Below are positions 7,493-16,063 of a stretch of 64,000 bases of DNA, one piece after another. The stretch is from Thioalkalivibrio sulfidiphilus HL-EbGr7 (GTDB taxonomy: Bacteria > Pseudomonadota > Gammaproteobacteria > Ectothiorhodospirales > Ectothiorhodospiraceae), in contig NC_011901.1 in assembly GCF_000021985.1 (NCBI RefSeq), forward strand, positions 496,001-560,000, in the 5' to 3' direction. The position numbers and the translations under genes were made by a program. The notes beneath the pieces were generated by a model. It was not told where the DNA came from. It worked only from the letters and a program-made list of their open reading frames with translations, and did no database searches. Position 1 is the first letter of the stretch, and the number at the start of each line of letters is the position of its first letter.

Positions 7493-8782
7493 ATGACCGA
7501 ACTTCCCGACAACATCCTTCACCTGCCGCAATACCAAGTACTGGGCTGCAAATCAACCGACGACGAAATGCACTTCCAGGTGGACGTGCCCGATCCCATC
7601 GCCTGCGAGGAATGCGGCGTGCAGGGTGAGTTCGTACGGTTCGGCAAGCGTGACGTTCCCTATCGTGATCTGCCCATCCACGGCAAGCGGGTCACTCTCT
7701 GGGTGGTCCGCCGCCGATACACCTGCCGGGCCTGCAAGACAACATTCAGGCCCCAGCTACCGGAGATGGGGGACGGATTCCGTATGACACTGCGGCTGCA
7801 TGAGTACGTGGAGAAGGAATCCTTCAACCACCCCTACACCTTTGTGGCGGCACAGACCGGCCTGGACGAGAAGACGGTGCGCGACATCTTCAACGCCCGC
7901 GCCGAGTTCCTGGGGCGCTGGCACCGCTTCGAGACGCCCCGCATCCTGGGCATTGACGAGCTATACCTGAACAAGCGCTACCGCTGCATTCTGACCAACA
8001 TTGAGGAGCGAACCCTGCTCGACCTTCTGGCCACCCGCCGCCAGGACGTGGTGACCAACTACCTGATGAAGCTGAAAGACCGGCAGAAGGTCGAGATCGT
8101 CAGCATGGACATGTGGAACCCCTACCGGGCAGCGGTCAAGGCTGTGCTGCCCCAGGCCCGTATCGTGGTCGATAAGTTCCATGTGGTGCGCATGGCCAAC
8201 GATGCCCTAGAGAGAGTGCGCAAGGGCCTCAGAAAGGAGCTGAAACCGTCCCAGAGCCGGACTCTCAAGGGAGACCGGAAAATCCTGCTGAAACGCGCTC
8301 ACGAAGTCTCAGACCGGGAGCGCCTCATCATGGAGACCTGGACAGGCGCGTTCCCGCAACTGCTGGCCGCCTACGAGCACAAGGAGCGCTTCTACGGCAT
8401 CTGGGACGCCACCACACGGCTCCAGGCAGAAGCCGCCCTGGACGAGTGGATAGCCACCATCCCGAAGGGCCAAAAGGAAGTCTGGAGCGATCTGGTCAGG
8501 GCAGTGGGAAACTGGCGCGAAGAGACCATGACCTACTTCGAGACGGACATGCCCGTCACCAACGCTTACACGGAGTCCATCAACCGACTGGCCAAGGACA
8601 AGAACCGTGAAGGGCGCGGTTACTCCTTCGAGGTGATGCGGGCACGAATGCTCTACACCACGAAGCACAAGAAGAAGGCACCGACTGCGAAGGTCTCTCC
8701 TTTCTACAAGAAAACCATCGGTTACGGACTGCCGGACTTCGCAGAGGAACTCAACTACGGAGTCGATCTATCAACCATCTGA
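7493..8782 (+). CDS. tnpA: ISL3-family transposase
   Basis: A 429-residue DDE transposase, normal family length. The N-terminal zinc ribbon has C38-x2-C41 and C78-x2-C81, then a helix-turn-helix. The catalytic domain contains ILGIDELYLN, VSMDMWNPYR and VDKFHVVRMANDAL, and later TNAYTESINRLAKDKNREGRGYSF with the final acidic residue. No frameshift is visible, so the element may be active. The gene ends 58 bases from the right end of the IS. Confidence 0.95.
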   Translation: MTELPDNILHLPQYQVLGCKSTDDEMHFQVDVPDPIACEECGVQGEFVRFGKRDVPYRDLPIHGKRVTLWVVRRRYTCRACKTTFRPQLPEMGDGFRMTLRLHEYVEKESFNHPYTFVAAQTGLDEKTVRDIFNARAEFLGRWHRFETPRILGIDELYLNKRYRCILTNIEERTLLDLLATRRQDVVTNYLMKLKDRQKVEIVSMDMWNPYRAAVKAVLPQARIVVDKFHVVRMANDALERVRKGLRKELKPSQSRTLKGDRKILLKRAHEVSDRERLIMETWTGAFPQLLAAYEHKERFYGIWDATTRLQAEAALDEWIATIPKGQKEVWSDLVRAVGNWREETMTYFETDMPVTNAYTESINRLAKDKNREGRGYSFEVMRARMLYTTKHKKKAPTAKVSPFYKKTIGYGLPDFAEELNYGVDLSTI

Positions 8783-8788
8783 GGGTGG

Positions 8789-8840
8789 TATCAGATTGAT
8801 GGGGTAAAGGTGCCCCATCAACCATTAAATCCGTATACCC
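8789..8840. repeat. IS right end: subterminal hairpin and right terminal inverted repeat
   Basis: The terminal repeat occupies 8817-8840. Just inside it, GATGGGG-TAAAGGT-GCCCCATC (8799-8820) forms a perfect 7-base stem that overlaps the repeat. It could block outside transcripts from entering the element or help transposase binding. That role is inference. Confidence 0.8.
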
Positions 8841-9101
8841 TTTTAAAAGTGCCTGGAGTGGGCCTGATGCGTTCAACAGCAGGCGTTCAGAAACGTGTCC
8901 ATCAAGATGGATATCCTCGCCGAGTTCCATGGCCGGCATCAGCAGAGCAATGAGACAGGCGTCCAGAGAGTCGGTCAGGAATGCACTGTAAGCCCTGTCC
9001 AGAGTGTAACGAAGGATGTGTTTTCCCCGGGATGATTCGATGTCAGCCTCGAAAACTGCCTGATCAATCTGATTGAAGATTCTCGGACTTCCTATTTTCA
9101 C
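8841..9101 (-). pseudogene. PP-loop ATPase-like protein, N-terminal part (split by IS element)
   Basis: GTG at 9101 opens 87 codons that end with ...NASGPLQALLK at the target duplication. The continuation across the IS on this strand (GYTDLMVDG..., stop at 8751) is IS sequence read by chance. Joined to 5460 and below it gives ...LQALLKLVRPTLHKISIS... without gap or overlap, as expected for an 8-base duplication. It lies downstream of the pyruvyl transferase gene in the same minus-strand run. It was probably functional in surface-glycan synthesis before the insertion. Confidence 0.88.
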
Positions 9102-9201
9102 GTCTGCTCTCCGGCCTTTTGTGCACTATCCCGCTCCGCATGTTTTGCAGTGAGTGTAATGCTTAATCAGACGTTCCTTAGATAATTATAATGCGTCTGG
9201 C

Positions 9202-10122
9202 TTATGTGTTATGAAAAACAAGTTCAGATACATCGGAATAAAATGAAATGTTGGCTGCTCGGCAAGATTGCAGGGCCTCACTATATGCGGTGGCTCGCCT
9301 GATTGCACCTTTCCAGCCGTCAATGGTGGTAAGTGCGGGCGGGTGTTTGAAGCCGTAAAATTTTGATGAAAATGGTATCGCAACGCATTTTCTATTGAGC
9401 AAGGCGGCCCAGTACGCACCGTGGTAACTGTTTGTGATGATTGTATCGCCGGACGCCAGGAATCTTATGACTCTCTCAATGTCTGAACCGGCATTGCTCA
9501 TTCTAGGGAATGGGCCGATATTCAGCGGTATTCTTTTATGCTCGAACACAACAATGTCATGAATGACTGGATAGTCATGTCTGAATGACGGATGCATACA
9601 ACTTGCGCACGGCACCCAGCGCAGGCCTTCGACGACATCGCGAATGCCGAGTAAATTGAATCGCGTGGCATACTCAGGGAGAGGCGCTCCATGTGCAACG
9701 TAACCGGTCCGTTTGTCATCAGTCATGTTATTGCCAAGACCCCAGCCTATGCAGATGACGTCGTTTCTCTCTATGAGGTCCTCCAGTTGTCGAAAGGCTG
9801 GTCCTATCAGGCCGCCGCCACCTATGATCGCGATCCTGTTGAAATCCATCCCTGGTTCATAATCATTAATGTCAATGACGCTATCGTGGTTAGGGAATGT
9901 GAAGTAATGTGCGGGCAATGACCACCAGTCGCCACAGTTCGTGGGATCGGCTCTGAAGATGTGTGAAATGGAACCTGAGCGTGTCTCTGCTGTTTCGATA
10001 TGGACGTCATTATGGCTTTTGAGCAAGCCGAATAGTCTCCTCTCTCTGTTGGAGAAGGCGCGTAATTTCGCGTGGCTTTGCCAACCCCTGCTTTGGATTC
10101 GTTTGTGATATTTGAATGCCAT
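9202..10122 (-). CDS. Polysaccharide pyruvyl transferase family protein
   Basis: A 306-residue protein of the PF04230 type (WcaK/CsaB-like). GGGGLIGPAF lies in the first Rossmann half and DTIITNSYHGAYWAALLNRKCVAIPFSSKFYG near the end is the family signature. These enzymes transfer pyruvate from phosphoenolpyruvate onto sugars as a ketal and so add negative charge. The acceptor is unknown. It is moderately AT-rich and lies between a DxD glycosyltransferase and the broken PP-loop gene, consistent with a surface-polysaccharide operon on the minus strand. Confidence 0.85.
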   Translation of the reverse strand: MAFKYHKRIQSRGWQSHAKLRAFSNRERRLFGLLKSHNDVHIETAETRSGSISHIFRADPTNCGDWWSLPAHYFTFPNHDSVIDINDYEPGMDFNRIAIIGGGGLIGPAFRQLEDLIERNDVICIGWGLGNNMTDDKRTGYVAHGAPLPEYATRFNLLGIRDVVEGLRWVPCASCMHPSFRHDYPVIHDIVVFEHKRIPLNIGPFPRMSNAGSDIERVIRFLASGDTIITNSYHGAYWAALLNRKCVAIPFSSKFYGFKHPPALTTIDGWKGAIRRATAYSEALQSCRAANISFYSDVSELVFHNT

Positions 10123-10173
10123 GTCTATTACCGGTTCGTAACGCTGCTCGTGTGCGCGTAGTCGCAGCCATAT

Positions 10174-10893
10174 TTATTGCCAGTGAGCCTTTACGAATGG
10201 TGCGCGCTTCCAATAACCGTATGACTTTTCCATGACGTCTTCGGGATCAGGCTTCCCGTGAAAGACGACAATGGATGCGTCTGGCGTAGGGCGCACAGTC
10301 ATGTATCTTGCACCGATTTCTCCGAGTTTTCCCAGGCCAACCTTTTCAAGCCATGGAAGTGCCTTGGAGTTTAGCGATTTCTTATACGAGATGATCTTGT
10401 CTGATGGCCACTCTGTTGCGTCCGGCTTGCATTCGTATATCCATTCCTGATCGCCGTTGAGCCGTCCCATGATGGATTCTCTGTTACGCTCAAACTCTTC
10501 CCAGATCTGGGGGTGGGCACCGAACTCGAAGCGCATCACGGAGCTATTCCACATCTTTCTTCTTGACCAGTTTCTGCAAATGCAGAAGTCTCCCGGGTGT
10601 GTTGCCAGAAAGTCGATGTTATCAACGATTACGAGATCGAGATCAAGATAAAGCGCCGTGCCGCGTAGTCCGTGAAAATCACGTCTGAATAACAAGAGTT
10701 TGTTCCAGAATCCCTTCAGGCCAACGTCAACGTGGGGTAGGGGCGTGATATGTTCGCTCAGTCCCGACGGGTTGTCAGTCAAGCAGTAAAACCTGAACGG
10801 CAGCGTCGTGTTTCTGCTGACCATGTTGTAGATCTTGTTGACATAGTCCGCGGAATACTTATCGCCCCATTTGAGTGTGATGAAATTCAGCAT
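10174..10893 (-). CDS. DxD glycosyltransferase, paralog 1
   Basis: 239 residues, GT-A-like. It starts MLNFITLKWGDKYSADYVNKIY and has LYLDLDLVIVDNID, where D-x-D would bind the nucleotide-sugar metal. A closing VVFHGKPDPEDV motif follows. It is clearly related to the genes at 12012-12746 and 14206-15015, which share KWG..Y...YVN.....V.RN, C.TD.P.G and PGxPxP near the end. The donor and acceptor are unknown. It is the most divergent and AT-rich of the three. It lies 73 bases after the ELM1-like gene. Confidence 0.8.
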   Translation of the reverse strand: MLNFITLKWGDKYSADYVNKIYNMVSRNTTLPFRFYCLTDNPSGLSEHITPLPHVDVGLKGFWNKLLLFRRDFHGLRGTALYLDLDLVIVDNIDFLATHPGDFCICRNWSRRKMWNSSVMRFEFGAHPQIWEEFERNRESIMGRLNGDQEWIYECKPDATEWPSDKIISYKKSLNSKALPWLEKVGLGKLGEIGARYMTVRPTPDASIVVFHGKPDPEDVMEKSYGYWKRAPFVKAHWQ

Positions 10894-10966
10894 CTGCTTG
10901 CTCGTGATTGGGTCCGAGGCTCTTCGCCGCTCAAGCGCATCGATGATTCGAGAGGGGTGGGTGCTT

Positions 10967-12019
10967 TCAAATCAGTTTCGAAAGCTCGGTATCTATGTCT
11001 TCCATCAGGCCCTTGTCCGCTCCTTCGCGAAATTTCTTAATGCGTCCTTCAGGGTTGATTGTCGGGAGCTGATGTATTTCTATCGCAAGCAACCTGCCTA
11101 AATTGATGTTGCGTCTTAGATATTCCCGGTAAAACGATGCGCTTTTGTGTTCGAGTCGTACATCCCGTGGGTAGATTGCCCAGGCTGGTTTACCGGACAT
11201 CATGGCCTCGGTGAGCATGGTCAGACTGTCCTGCGTGCTGAAAACCACCTCTGATGCGCCAAGAAAGGCCGAAACCACTTTCCGTGGCTCGATCCCCCAA
11301 TACGCTGCGTCTTGAACGTGTCGAGGCTGCAAGTTCCCGGAGAGGATCCGCTCAGCTGCGGGATCGGTTCTGCGAGAGGTCGTCACCAGCCACTTGATCC
11401 CGTATTTCTCTGCGAGGGAATTCATCCCTTGCGCCAGTTCGAGCCAGTCCTTGTCACTGTAGTGATGACTGCGGCTGCTCCCGCCGATGAGCATGCACCA
11501 AAGCCTTTGTCCGCGTATGCCTCGTTCGCTCAGGTATTGTAGGCCGGCTTCTTCTATTTTCTGCGGTGTGATTCGTGTCGGGATGATGTCCAGGAGCAGG
11601 CTGTCCGGGCAGCGGGGCAGGTGTTCCAGCACAAACAAACGTGTGAATTGCCGGCAGTTTATGCCCGGAGGGGTCCCGATGAAGAGTGTCTTCGCATGGG
11701 TCAGCCGTCCCAGCATGATGTTCAGGAACGCCGTCTTGCCGCCACTGGAAACAATCAGGTCGGGACGCTTTTCCGGAATGCCTTCCGGGATTGTGTAGAT
11801 CTTTTCAATGAATGCAGGCGTGAGCTTGCCTTTGAAGACGTTGAGCGCTGTGGCGAGGAGGGGGCGCAGAACACCCCTCAGATTCAGCTTTGCGTCAATC
11901 CAGTCGAAGGTAACCTCATGAGTAAGAGACAGACGATCGGCAATGGCGGCCGACTGGTTGTAATGACCGGGGTTGCCGTCGCTCAGGATCCAGAGGTGGA
12001 GTGGGGGGCGTTCACTCAC
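10967..12019 (-). CDS. ELM1-like putative glycosyltransferase, copy A
   Basis: 350 residues of the PF06258 family (mitochondrial fission ELM1-like, GT-B fold). LWILSDGNPGHYNQSAAIAD at the start, DLIVSSGGKTAF, then MLIGGSSRSHHYSD and WLVTTSRRTDP are the usual blocks, with STQDSLTMLTEAMMSGKPAW near the end. Bacterial members sit in LPS/cell-envelope loci and may transfer sugars to lipid A-core. The N-terminus overlaps the 3' end of the paralog-2 glycosyltransferase by 8 bases, which implies translational coupling. Confidence 0.82.
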   Translation of the reverse strand: MSERPPLHLWILSDGNPGHYNQSAAIADRLSLTHEVTFDWIDAKLNLRGVLRPLLATALNVFKGKLTPAFIEKIYTIPEGIPEKRPDLIVSSGGKTAFLNIMLGRLTHAKTLFIGTPPGINCRQFTRLFVLEHLPRCPDSLLLDIIPTRITPQKIEEAGLQYLSERGIRGQRLWCMLIGGSSRSHHYSDKDWLELAQGMNSLAEKYGIKWLVTTSRRTDPAAERILSGNLQPRHVQDAAYWGIEPRKVVSAFLGASEVVFSTQDSLTMLTEAMMSGKPAWAIYPRDVRLEHKSASFYREYLRRNINLGRLLAIEIHQLPTINPEGRIKKFREGADKGLMEDIDTELSKLI

Positions 12020-12746
12020 GCCAGTAGTCTCGAATCCAGGTTGCAGGCCGGATGTGCTTGTAAATCCGCTTGTACCATTTCGCCGGCCAGTGGCCCGCGA
12101 GTGCTTCGTGGGGGTTGGGTACCCCGGGGAAGGCGATCACCCGGCAGCCGGGCGGGACGACGGGTGTCTTCCACCAGCGTGCGGGAAAACCGGGCACGCA
12201 CTGAACCTTGAACAGGGTGCACCAGGGGTCCGGCCAGAATCCGATGGATTTGGCTGTCCGGGAGATGTAGGTCTGTGAGTTCCGGTAGCTTGAAAGTACG
12301 CCCTCTGTGTTGCCGACGAGTTCGTCGTACAGATAGTCATGGGCGCCGACCCGGAAGCGGTAGACCGATGTGTTGCCGATGCCCTGGCCCGGTTGGGTCC
12401 AGTTTTGCATGACGATGAACGAGGCGTCTTTGTCGTACTCGAAGAACGGCTCCAGGGAATCAGTGACGACCACGTCGAGATCCAGGTAAAGCCAGTCACC
12501 GGGCAGATCAAAGATCGTCGATTTCCACAGGGTCAGTTTGCGCCACCCCCGGTTGTTGTAGGGGGCGGGTATCGGGATTTCAGGGCATGGCCTGGTTTCG
12601 ATCTCTTGCCGCAGGCCGGTCGGGTCGTCCGTGAGACAGACGAAGCGAAAATCCCCGGACAGATTTCTGCGCACCATGCCATACAGCTTATTGGCGTAGT
12701 CGGCGCCATACAGGCTGCCCCATTTCATGCAGACGATTTGTTTCAT
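12012..12746 (-). CDS. DxD glycosyltransferase, paralog 2
   Basis: 244 residues. MKQIVCMKWGSLYGADYANKLYG, FVCLTDDPTGLRQEI, LYLDLDVVVTDSLEPFF with the D-x-D, VMQNWTQPGQGIGNTSVYRF, and PGVPNPHEAL near the end. Same family as the genes at 10174 and 14206. Probably a cytoplasmic or membrane-associated transferase working on LPS or capsule. It heads the minus-strand run paralog 2 - ELM1-like A - paralog 1 - pyruvyl transferase - PP-loop - methyltransferase. Confidence 0.82.
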   Translation of the reverse strand: MKQIVCMKWGSLYGADYANKLYGMVRRNLSGDFRFVCLTDDPTGLRQEIETRPCPEIPIPAPYNNRGWRKLTLWKSTIFDLPGDWLYLDLDVVVTDSLEPFFEYDKDASFIVMQNWTQPGQGIGNTSVYRFRVGAHDYLYDELVGNTEGVLSSYRNSQTYISRTAKSIGFWPDPWCTLFKVQCVPGFPARWWKTPVVPPGCRVIAFPGVPNPHEALAGHWPAKWYKRIYKHIRPATWIRDYWRE

Positions 12747-13194
12747 TGTCCCTGATTCTTGCTGGTCTTATGCATTTTTATCAATGACTTGGGTGGGTGG
12801 CCGCTGTGTTTTCCAGGAATGGTTGCCTCGGGAACGTGGCAATCTCCCTGAGGGCATGGCAAGGATCTGCTGCCTCCTGATTTCCGAAGGGCATTGTGCC
12901 ATTGCTTGTCGGGATTTTCTGCTGTGCTGTGTTTGGGATTGTCGGGGATAGGGAACTGGCCATCTTTGGCGGAGCGAGTCACCGCCGGCGACATGGGCCG
13001 GGCAGCGTGGCTGAGGGCTGCGTTGACGGTCATGGGGTCGCATGTTACAAGCATCGATCCCATAGGCGGGCTCCAACCCGGTGTGTCCGCTGACGCCGGC
13101 CAGGAAAGTGCCGGATACCAGAGGCACCTCAGATTCATTGGGAAGCTCGGCATCAACTTCCCCGGCAAGTTAGTTCTTTTTGAGACGGTGTTCA
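12747..13194. other. 448-bp gap with no recognisable gene
   Basis: Several overlapping open frames exist on both strands (the longest about 140 codons on the minus strand), but none has a convincing start, ribosome site or family motif, and they look like GC-driven openness. The gap separates divergent transcription units and should contain the promoters for paralog 2 (minus) and ELM1-like B (plus). A decayed gene cannot be excluded. Confidence 0.5.
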
Positions 13195-14202
13195 GTGATC
13201 AAGCGTGAACAGGCAGTGACCCCGGATGCGCATTGCTGGACTCTGACAACCGGTGAGGCGGGGATGACCAGCCAGGCGGTGGGTTTGGCCGAGGCGGTGG
13301 GCCTGCCATTCGATCAGAAGACCATTGGATTGAAGCTGCCATGGCGTTGGCTGCCCGGACACCTGTGCCCCGGCGCCCTGCGATTCGGTCTGACCCGTCA
13401 AAGTTCTCCACTTGTGCCGCCATGGCCGGACTTGCTCATCGTCTGCGGGCGACGCAGTCAGGCAGTGGCGATTGCCATTCGCCGTCTGAGTGGCGGCAAG
13501 ACCCTGACGGTCTATGTTCAGGACCCCAAGATCCCTGCGCGTTACTTCGATCTGGTCGTTCCTCCGCGTCACGATGGGCTCGAGGGGCCGAATGTCATGC
13601 CCACCCGGGGTGCCCTGCACCGGATTACCCATGAAAAACTGGCCGAGGCCGCTGCGCGTCAGACTGGTCGGTTTGCGCACTTGTCACGTCCGCTGGTGAC
13701 GGTGTTGCTGGGTGGCTCAAGCCGCAGCAGTCGGTTGACCCCCGAAATCAGTGCCGCGTTGGGAAGGGAGTTGGCCAGACTGGTCAGAGAACAAGATGTC
13801 GGGCTTGCCATCACCGCCTCCCGCAGAACGGGGCCGGAGAATCTTGGGGCATTTCGCGCCGCATTGGGTGATGTGCCGCATTTTCTCTGGGATGGGGAGG
13901 GGGAGAACCCCTATCTGGCTATGCTTGGCCTTGCCGACTACATCGTGGTGACCGGGGACTCGGTGTCCATGGTCTCCGAGGCCGCCAGCACCGGAAAGCC
14001 CGTGTATGTTGTTGACCTGGAGGGTTACAGCAACCGGCTGAAGGTGTTCCACCAGGAGTTGCGCAGGGAAGGGATCACTCGACCGTTTCCTGGGCCGCTG
14101 GAACGCTGGGTGTACGAGCCGGTCAATGATACGGCGCGTGTGGCTGGGCGTATCCGCCAGATGCTCGCTGCGCGCGGTCTTGCAGGGATCGATCAAGCTT
14201 GA
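13195..14202 (+). CDS. ELM1-like putative glycosyltransferase, copy B
   Basis: 335 residues of the same family as the gene at 10967: CWTLTTGEAGMTSQAVGLAEA, DLLIVCGRRSQAVA, VTVLLGGSSRSSRLT, LAITASRRTGPEN and VVTGDSVSMVSEAASTGKPVYV. It is a diverged paralog, not a recent duplicate. GTG at 13195 is preferred; a TTG at 13180 would add five residues. It stands alone on the plus strand and converges with the paralog-3 glycosyltransferase with 3 bases between them. Confidence 0.84.
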   Translation: MIKREQAVTPDAHCWTLTTGEAGMTSQAVGLAEAVGLPFDQKTIGLKLPWRWLPGHLCPGALRFGLTRQSSPLVPPWPDLLIVCGRRSQAVAIAIRRLSGGKTLTVYVQDPKIPARYFDLVVPPRHDGLEGPNVMPTRGALHRITHEKLAEAAARQTGRFAHLSRPLVTVLLGGSSRSSRLTPEISAALGRELARLVREQDVGLAITASRRTGPENLGAFRAALGDVPHFLWDGEGENPYLAMLGLADYIVVTGDSVSMVSEAASTGKPVYVVDLEGYSNRLKVFHQELRREGITRPFPGPLERWVYEPVNDTARVAGRIRQMLAARGLAGIDQA

Positions 14203-14205
14203 TGG

Positions 14206-15015
14206 TCACTCACGCCAGTGCTCCGAGATCCAGGGGGCGGGCCTGACGTAGCGTTTGAGATAGTTGAACCAGCCTTTTTCCCCCGCGCGCCGTTTCTTCA
14301 GCGCTTCCTTGAGATGGGCCAACGGGGCCAGGTGTGGTTCTTCGCCGGCCCATCGACCCAGGAGGGCATCCGCGGGATCAGGCTTGCCCGGGAAGATGAC
14401 AATGCGCGCGTCTTTCGGGAGTCTCGGCGGGCGCAGGTAGCGCAGGGGCCACGGACCCAGGCAGTCCAGGCGGAAATGCCGGACCCAGCCATAGGGCCAG
14501 AACTTGATGCCGCCCTGCACGCAGCGCGTGACGTAGCGCTGCTCGAACTGGTAGCGCGCTGCGATGCCTTCGGGATCTTTCCTGAAATTTTCCAGCAGTT
14601 CATGGTGTTTGCCAATTGGAAACCGGAACACGGATGTCTGTCCCAGTTTTTCCAAAGGCTTGATCCAGTTTCGCGCGAGTATCACGTCGTCGGGATCGCC
14701 GAAGGAAAAGAAGCCGTCCAGGTTCCCTGTGATGACCACGTCGAGGTCAACAAACAGCCCCATTCCTTCGAGGCCGTAAAGATCCTTGTTCCAGAGGCGT
14801 ACCTTGGACCACTTGCCGGGTGCATTGGTGGGTACCGGGCAGCCGAGGTCGGGTAAGGGGTGGCAGCGGACCTCTTCACGAATGCCGCGTGGATCATCGG
14901 TGAAGCAGACGACCTGGAAGGGCGGCGTGATGTTGCGTGCCACCATGGCATGAATGCGGTTGACGTACTCGGGTCCGTAGCGGGTGCCCCATTTGATGCA
15001 TAGCACGGTCTTCAT
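14206..15015 (-). CDS. DxD glycosyltransferase, paralog 3
   Basis: 269 residues: MKTVLCIKWGTRYGPEYVNRIH, VVCFTDDPRGIREEV, LFVDLDVVITGNLDGFF (D-x-D), ARNWIKPLEKLGQTSVFRF, and VIFPGKPDPADALLG. Third member of the local paralog set, and slightly longer at the C-terminus. Its start overlaps the stop of lpxL by four bases (ATGA), so lipid A acylation and this sugar transfer are translationally coupled. A lipid A-core or outer-core sugar is therefore a fair guess. Confidence 0.83.
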   Translation of the reverse strand: MKTVLCIKWGTRYGPEYVNRIHAMVARNITPPFQVVCFTDDPRGIREEVRCHPLPDLGCPVPTNAPGKWSKVRLWNKDLYGLEGMGLFVDLDVVITGNLDGFFSFGDPDDVILARNWIKPLEKLGQTSVFRFPIGKHHELLENFRKDPEGIAARYQFEQRYVTRCVQGGIKFWPYGWVRHFRLDCLGPWPLRYLRPPRLPKDARIVIFPGKPDPADALLGRWAGEEPHLAPLAHLKEALKKRRAGEKGWFNYLKRYVRPAPWISEHWRE

Positions 15016-15983
15016 TTTTCTGATGTCTCGGTTTTTCGCCGGTGGGAGGGCGGGGCCAAGTAGGGATCTGGCATGCCTTTGCGCTTCTTGAAGCGCCGAT
15101 GGGCCCAGAAGTACTGGTCCGGGGCCTTGCGCACGGCGGCCTCGATGACCCGGTTGATTTGCGTCGTATCGGCCAGGACGTCATCGGTGGGGAAGTTCTC
15201 CAGCGGCGGCTCGATCACGAGGCGGTAAGTCCCGTCCGGCTCACGAAAACCAAAAAATGGGACCACGGGGGCTCCGCTCACCCGGGCAATGCGATGCGTA
15301 CCGGTGTGCGTTGAGGCGGGCTCACCGAAGAATGGGGCGATCACGCTGTTTCTGCCGCCCTTGCCCTGGTCCGGGGCGTACCAGACCGCCTGGTTTTGCT
15401 TGAGTGCGCGCAACAGTCCTTTCACGTCGTTGCGCTGAATGGCCTGCAGGCAGTGCCGGTTGCGATTGCTTGCGAACAGTTTCTCGATGACCGGGTTCTC
15501 GTGGGGGCGGTACATCGCGGCAAACCGGTGATGCTGGGTCAAAAGGCGGCCGGCCAGCTCCAGGGTGGTGAAGTGGGCACTGAGCAGCAGCACGCCCTTG
15601 CCCCTGGCGAGGGCCTGTTCGAGGTGCTCCAGACCCTCGAGGCGTACCAGCTTGCGCAGACGCGCATCGCTGGCCCACCAGGAGAGGGTGGTCTCGAACA
15701 GGGCGAACCCCACGGCGCGGAAGTGTTCGCGTACCAGACGCGCCCTTTCGGACTCGCTCCAGTCCGGGAAGCACAGGTCCACGTTGACCCGGGCGATGTG
15801 ACGCCGACGCCTGCCGAAGGCGTGGAACAGGTCGCCAATGCGATAGCCCATCCAGCGTTGCAGTCCCATGGGGAGTTTCGACAGGACCCACAGGAGTCCG
15901 ACCGCCAGCCAGTAAGGCCAGTAGCGGGGGCGAAGCGGGGATTCATGTCGTCGGTTGCGGGCCATGGGAATTCGGTGGGGCAA
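15012..15983 (-). CDS. lpxL: Lipid A biosynthesis lauroyl/myristoyl acyltransferase (LpxL/LpxM family)
   Basis: 323 residues. One membrane anchor (WPYWLAVGLLWVLSKLPM, about 23-40) precedes the acyltransferase domain with LSAHFTTLELAGR, whose H-x4-E is the catalytic pair of the family. It adds a secondary acyl chain to Kdo2-lipid IVA at the inner membrane. LpxL versus LpxM cannot be decided from sequence alone. The waaA gene, which makes its Kdo-bearing substrate, starts 80 bases away on the opposite strand. Confidence 0.9.
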   Translation of the reverse strand: MPHRIPMARNRRHESPLRPRYWPYWLAVGLLWVLSKLPMGLQRWMGYRIGDLFHAFGRRRRHIARVNVDLCFPDWSESERARLVREHFRAVGFALFETTLSWWASDARLRKLVRLEGLEHLEQALARGKGVLLLSAHFTTLELAGRLLTQHHRFAAMYRPHENPVIEKLFASNRNRHCLQAIQRNDVKGLLRALKQNQAVWYAPDQGKGGRNSVIAPFFGEPASTHTGTHRIARVSGAPVVPFFGFREPDGTYRLVIEPPLENFPTDDVLADTTQINRVIEAAVRKAPDQYFWAHRRFKKRKGMPDPYLAPPSHRRKTETSEK

Positions 15984-16063
15984 AGCGTTGAATCTTAACA
16001 GCCCGGGCGCCGTGCTAACATCCGGGCCGTGTCGATCGAGTCTGTCCGGATAGCGCGATAGCC

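Larger units (their letters stand above)
5469..8840 (+). mobile_element. ISPpu12-type ISL3-family insertion sequence, complete (3,372 bp)
   Basis: Ends are fixed by 24-bp terminal inverted repeats that match at 21 of 24 positions, starting GGGTA and ending AATGGTTGAT, and by the flanking 8-bp duplication. It carries a MerR-family regulator on the minus strand and, divergently, a cation efflux gene, lspA and the ISL3 transposase. That gene set is the one I know from ISPpu12 of the TOL plasmid pWW0. The length also equals the value I recall for it, which should be checked. All four genes look intact. It interrupts the PP-loop gene. Confidence 0.95.

Noticed and set aside
8751-8840. Continuation of the PP-loop N-terminal frame to a stop at 8751
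   Set aside because: These 29 codons are read through the IS right end; family continuity resumes only beyond the left end at 5460.
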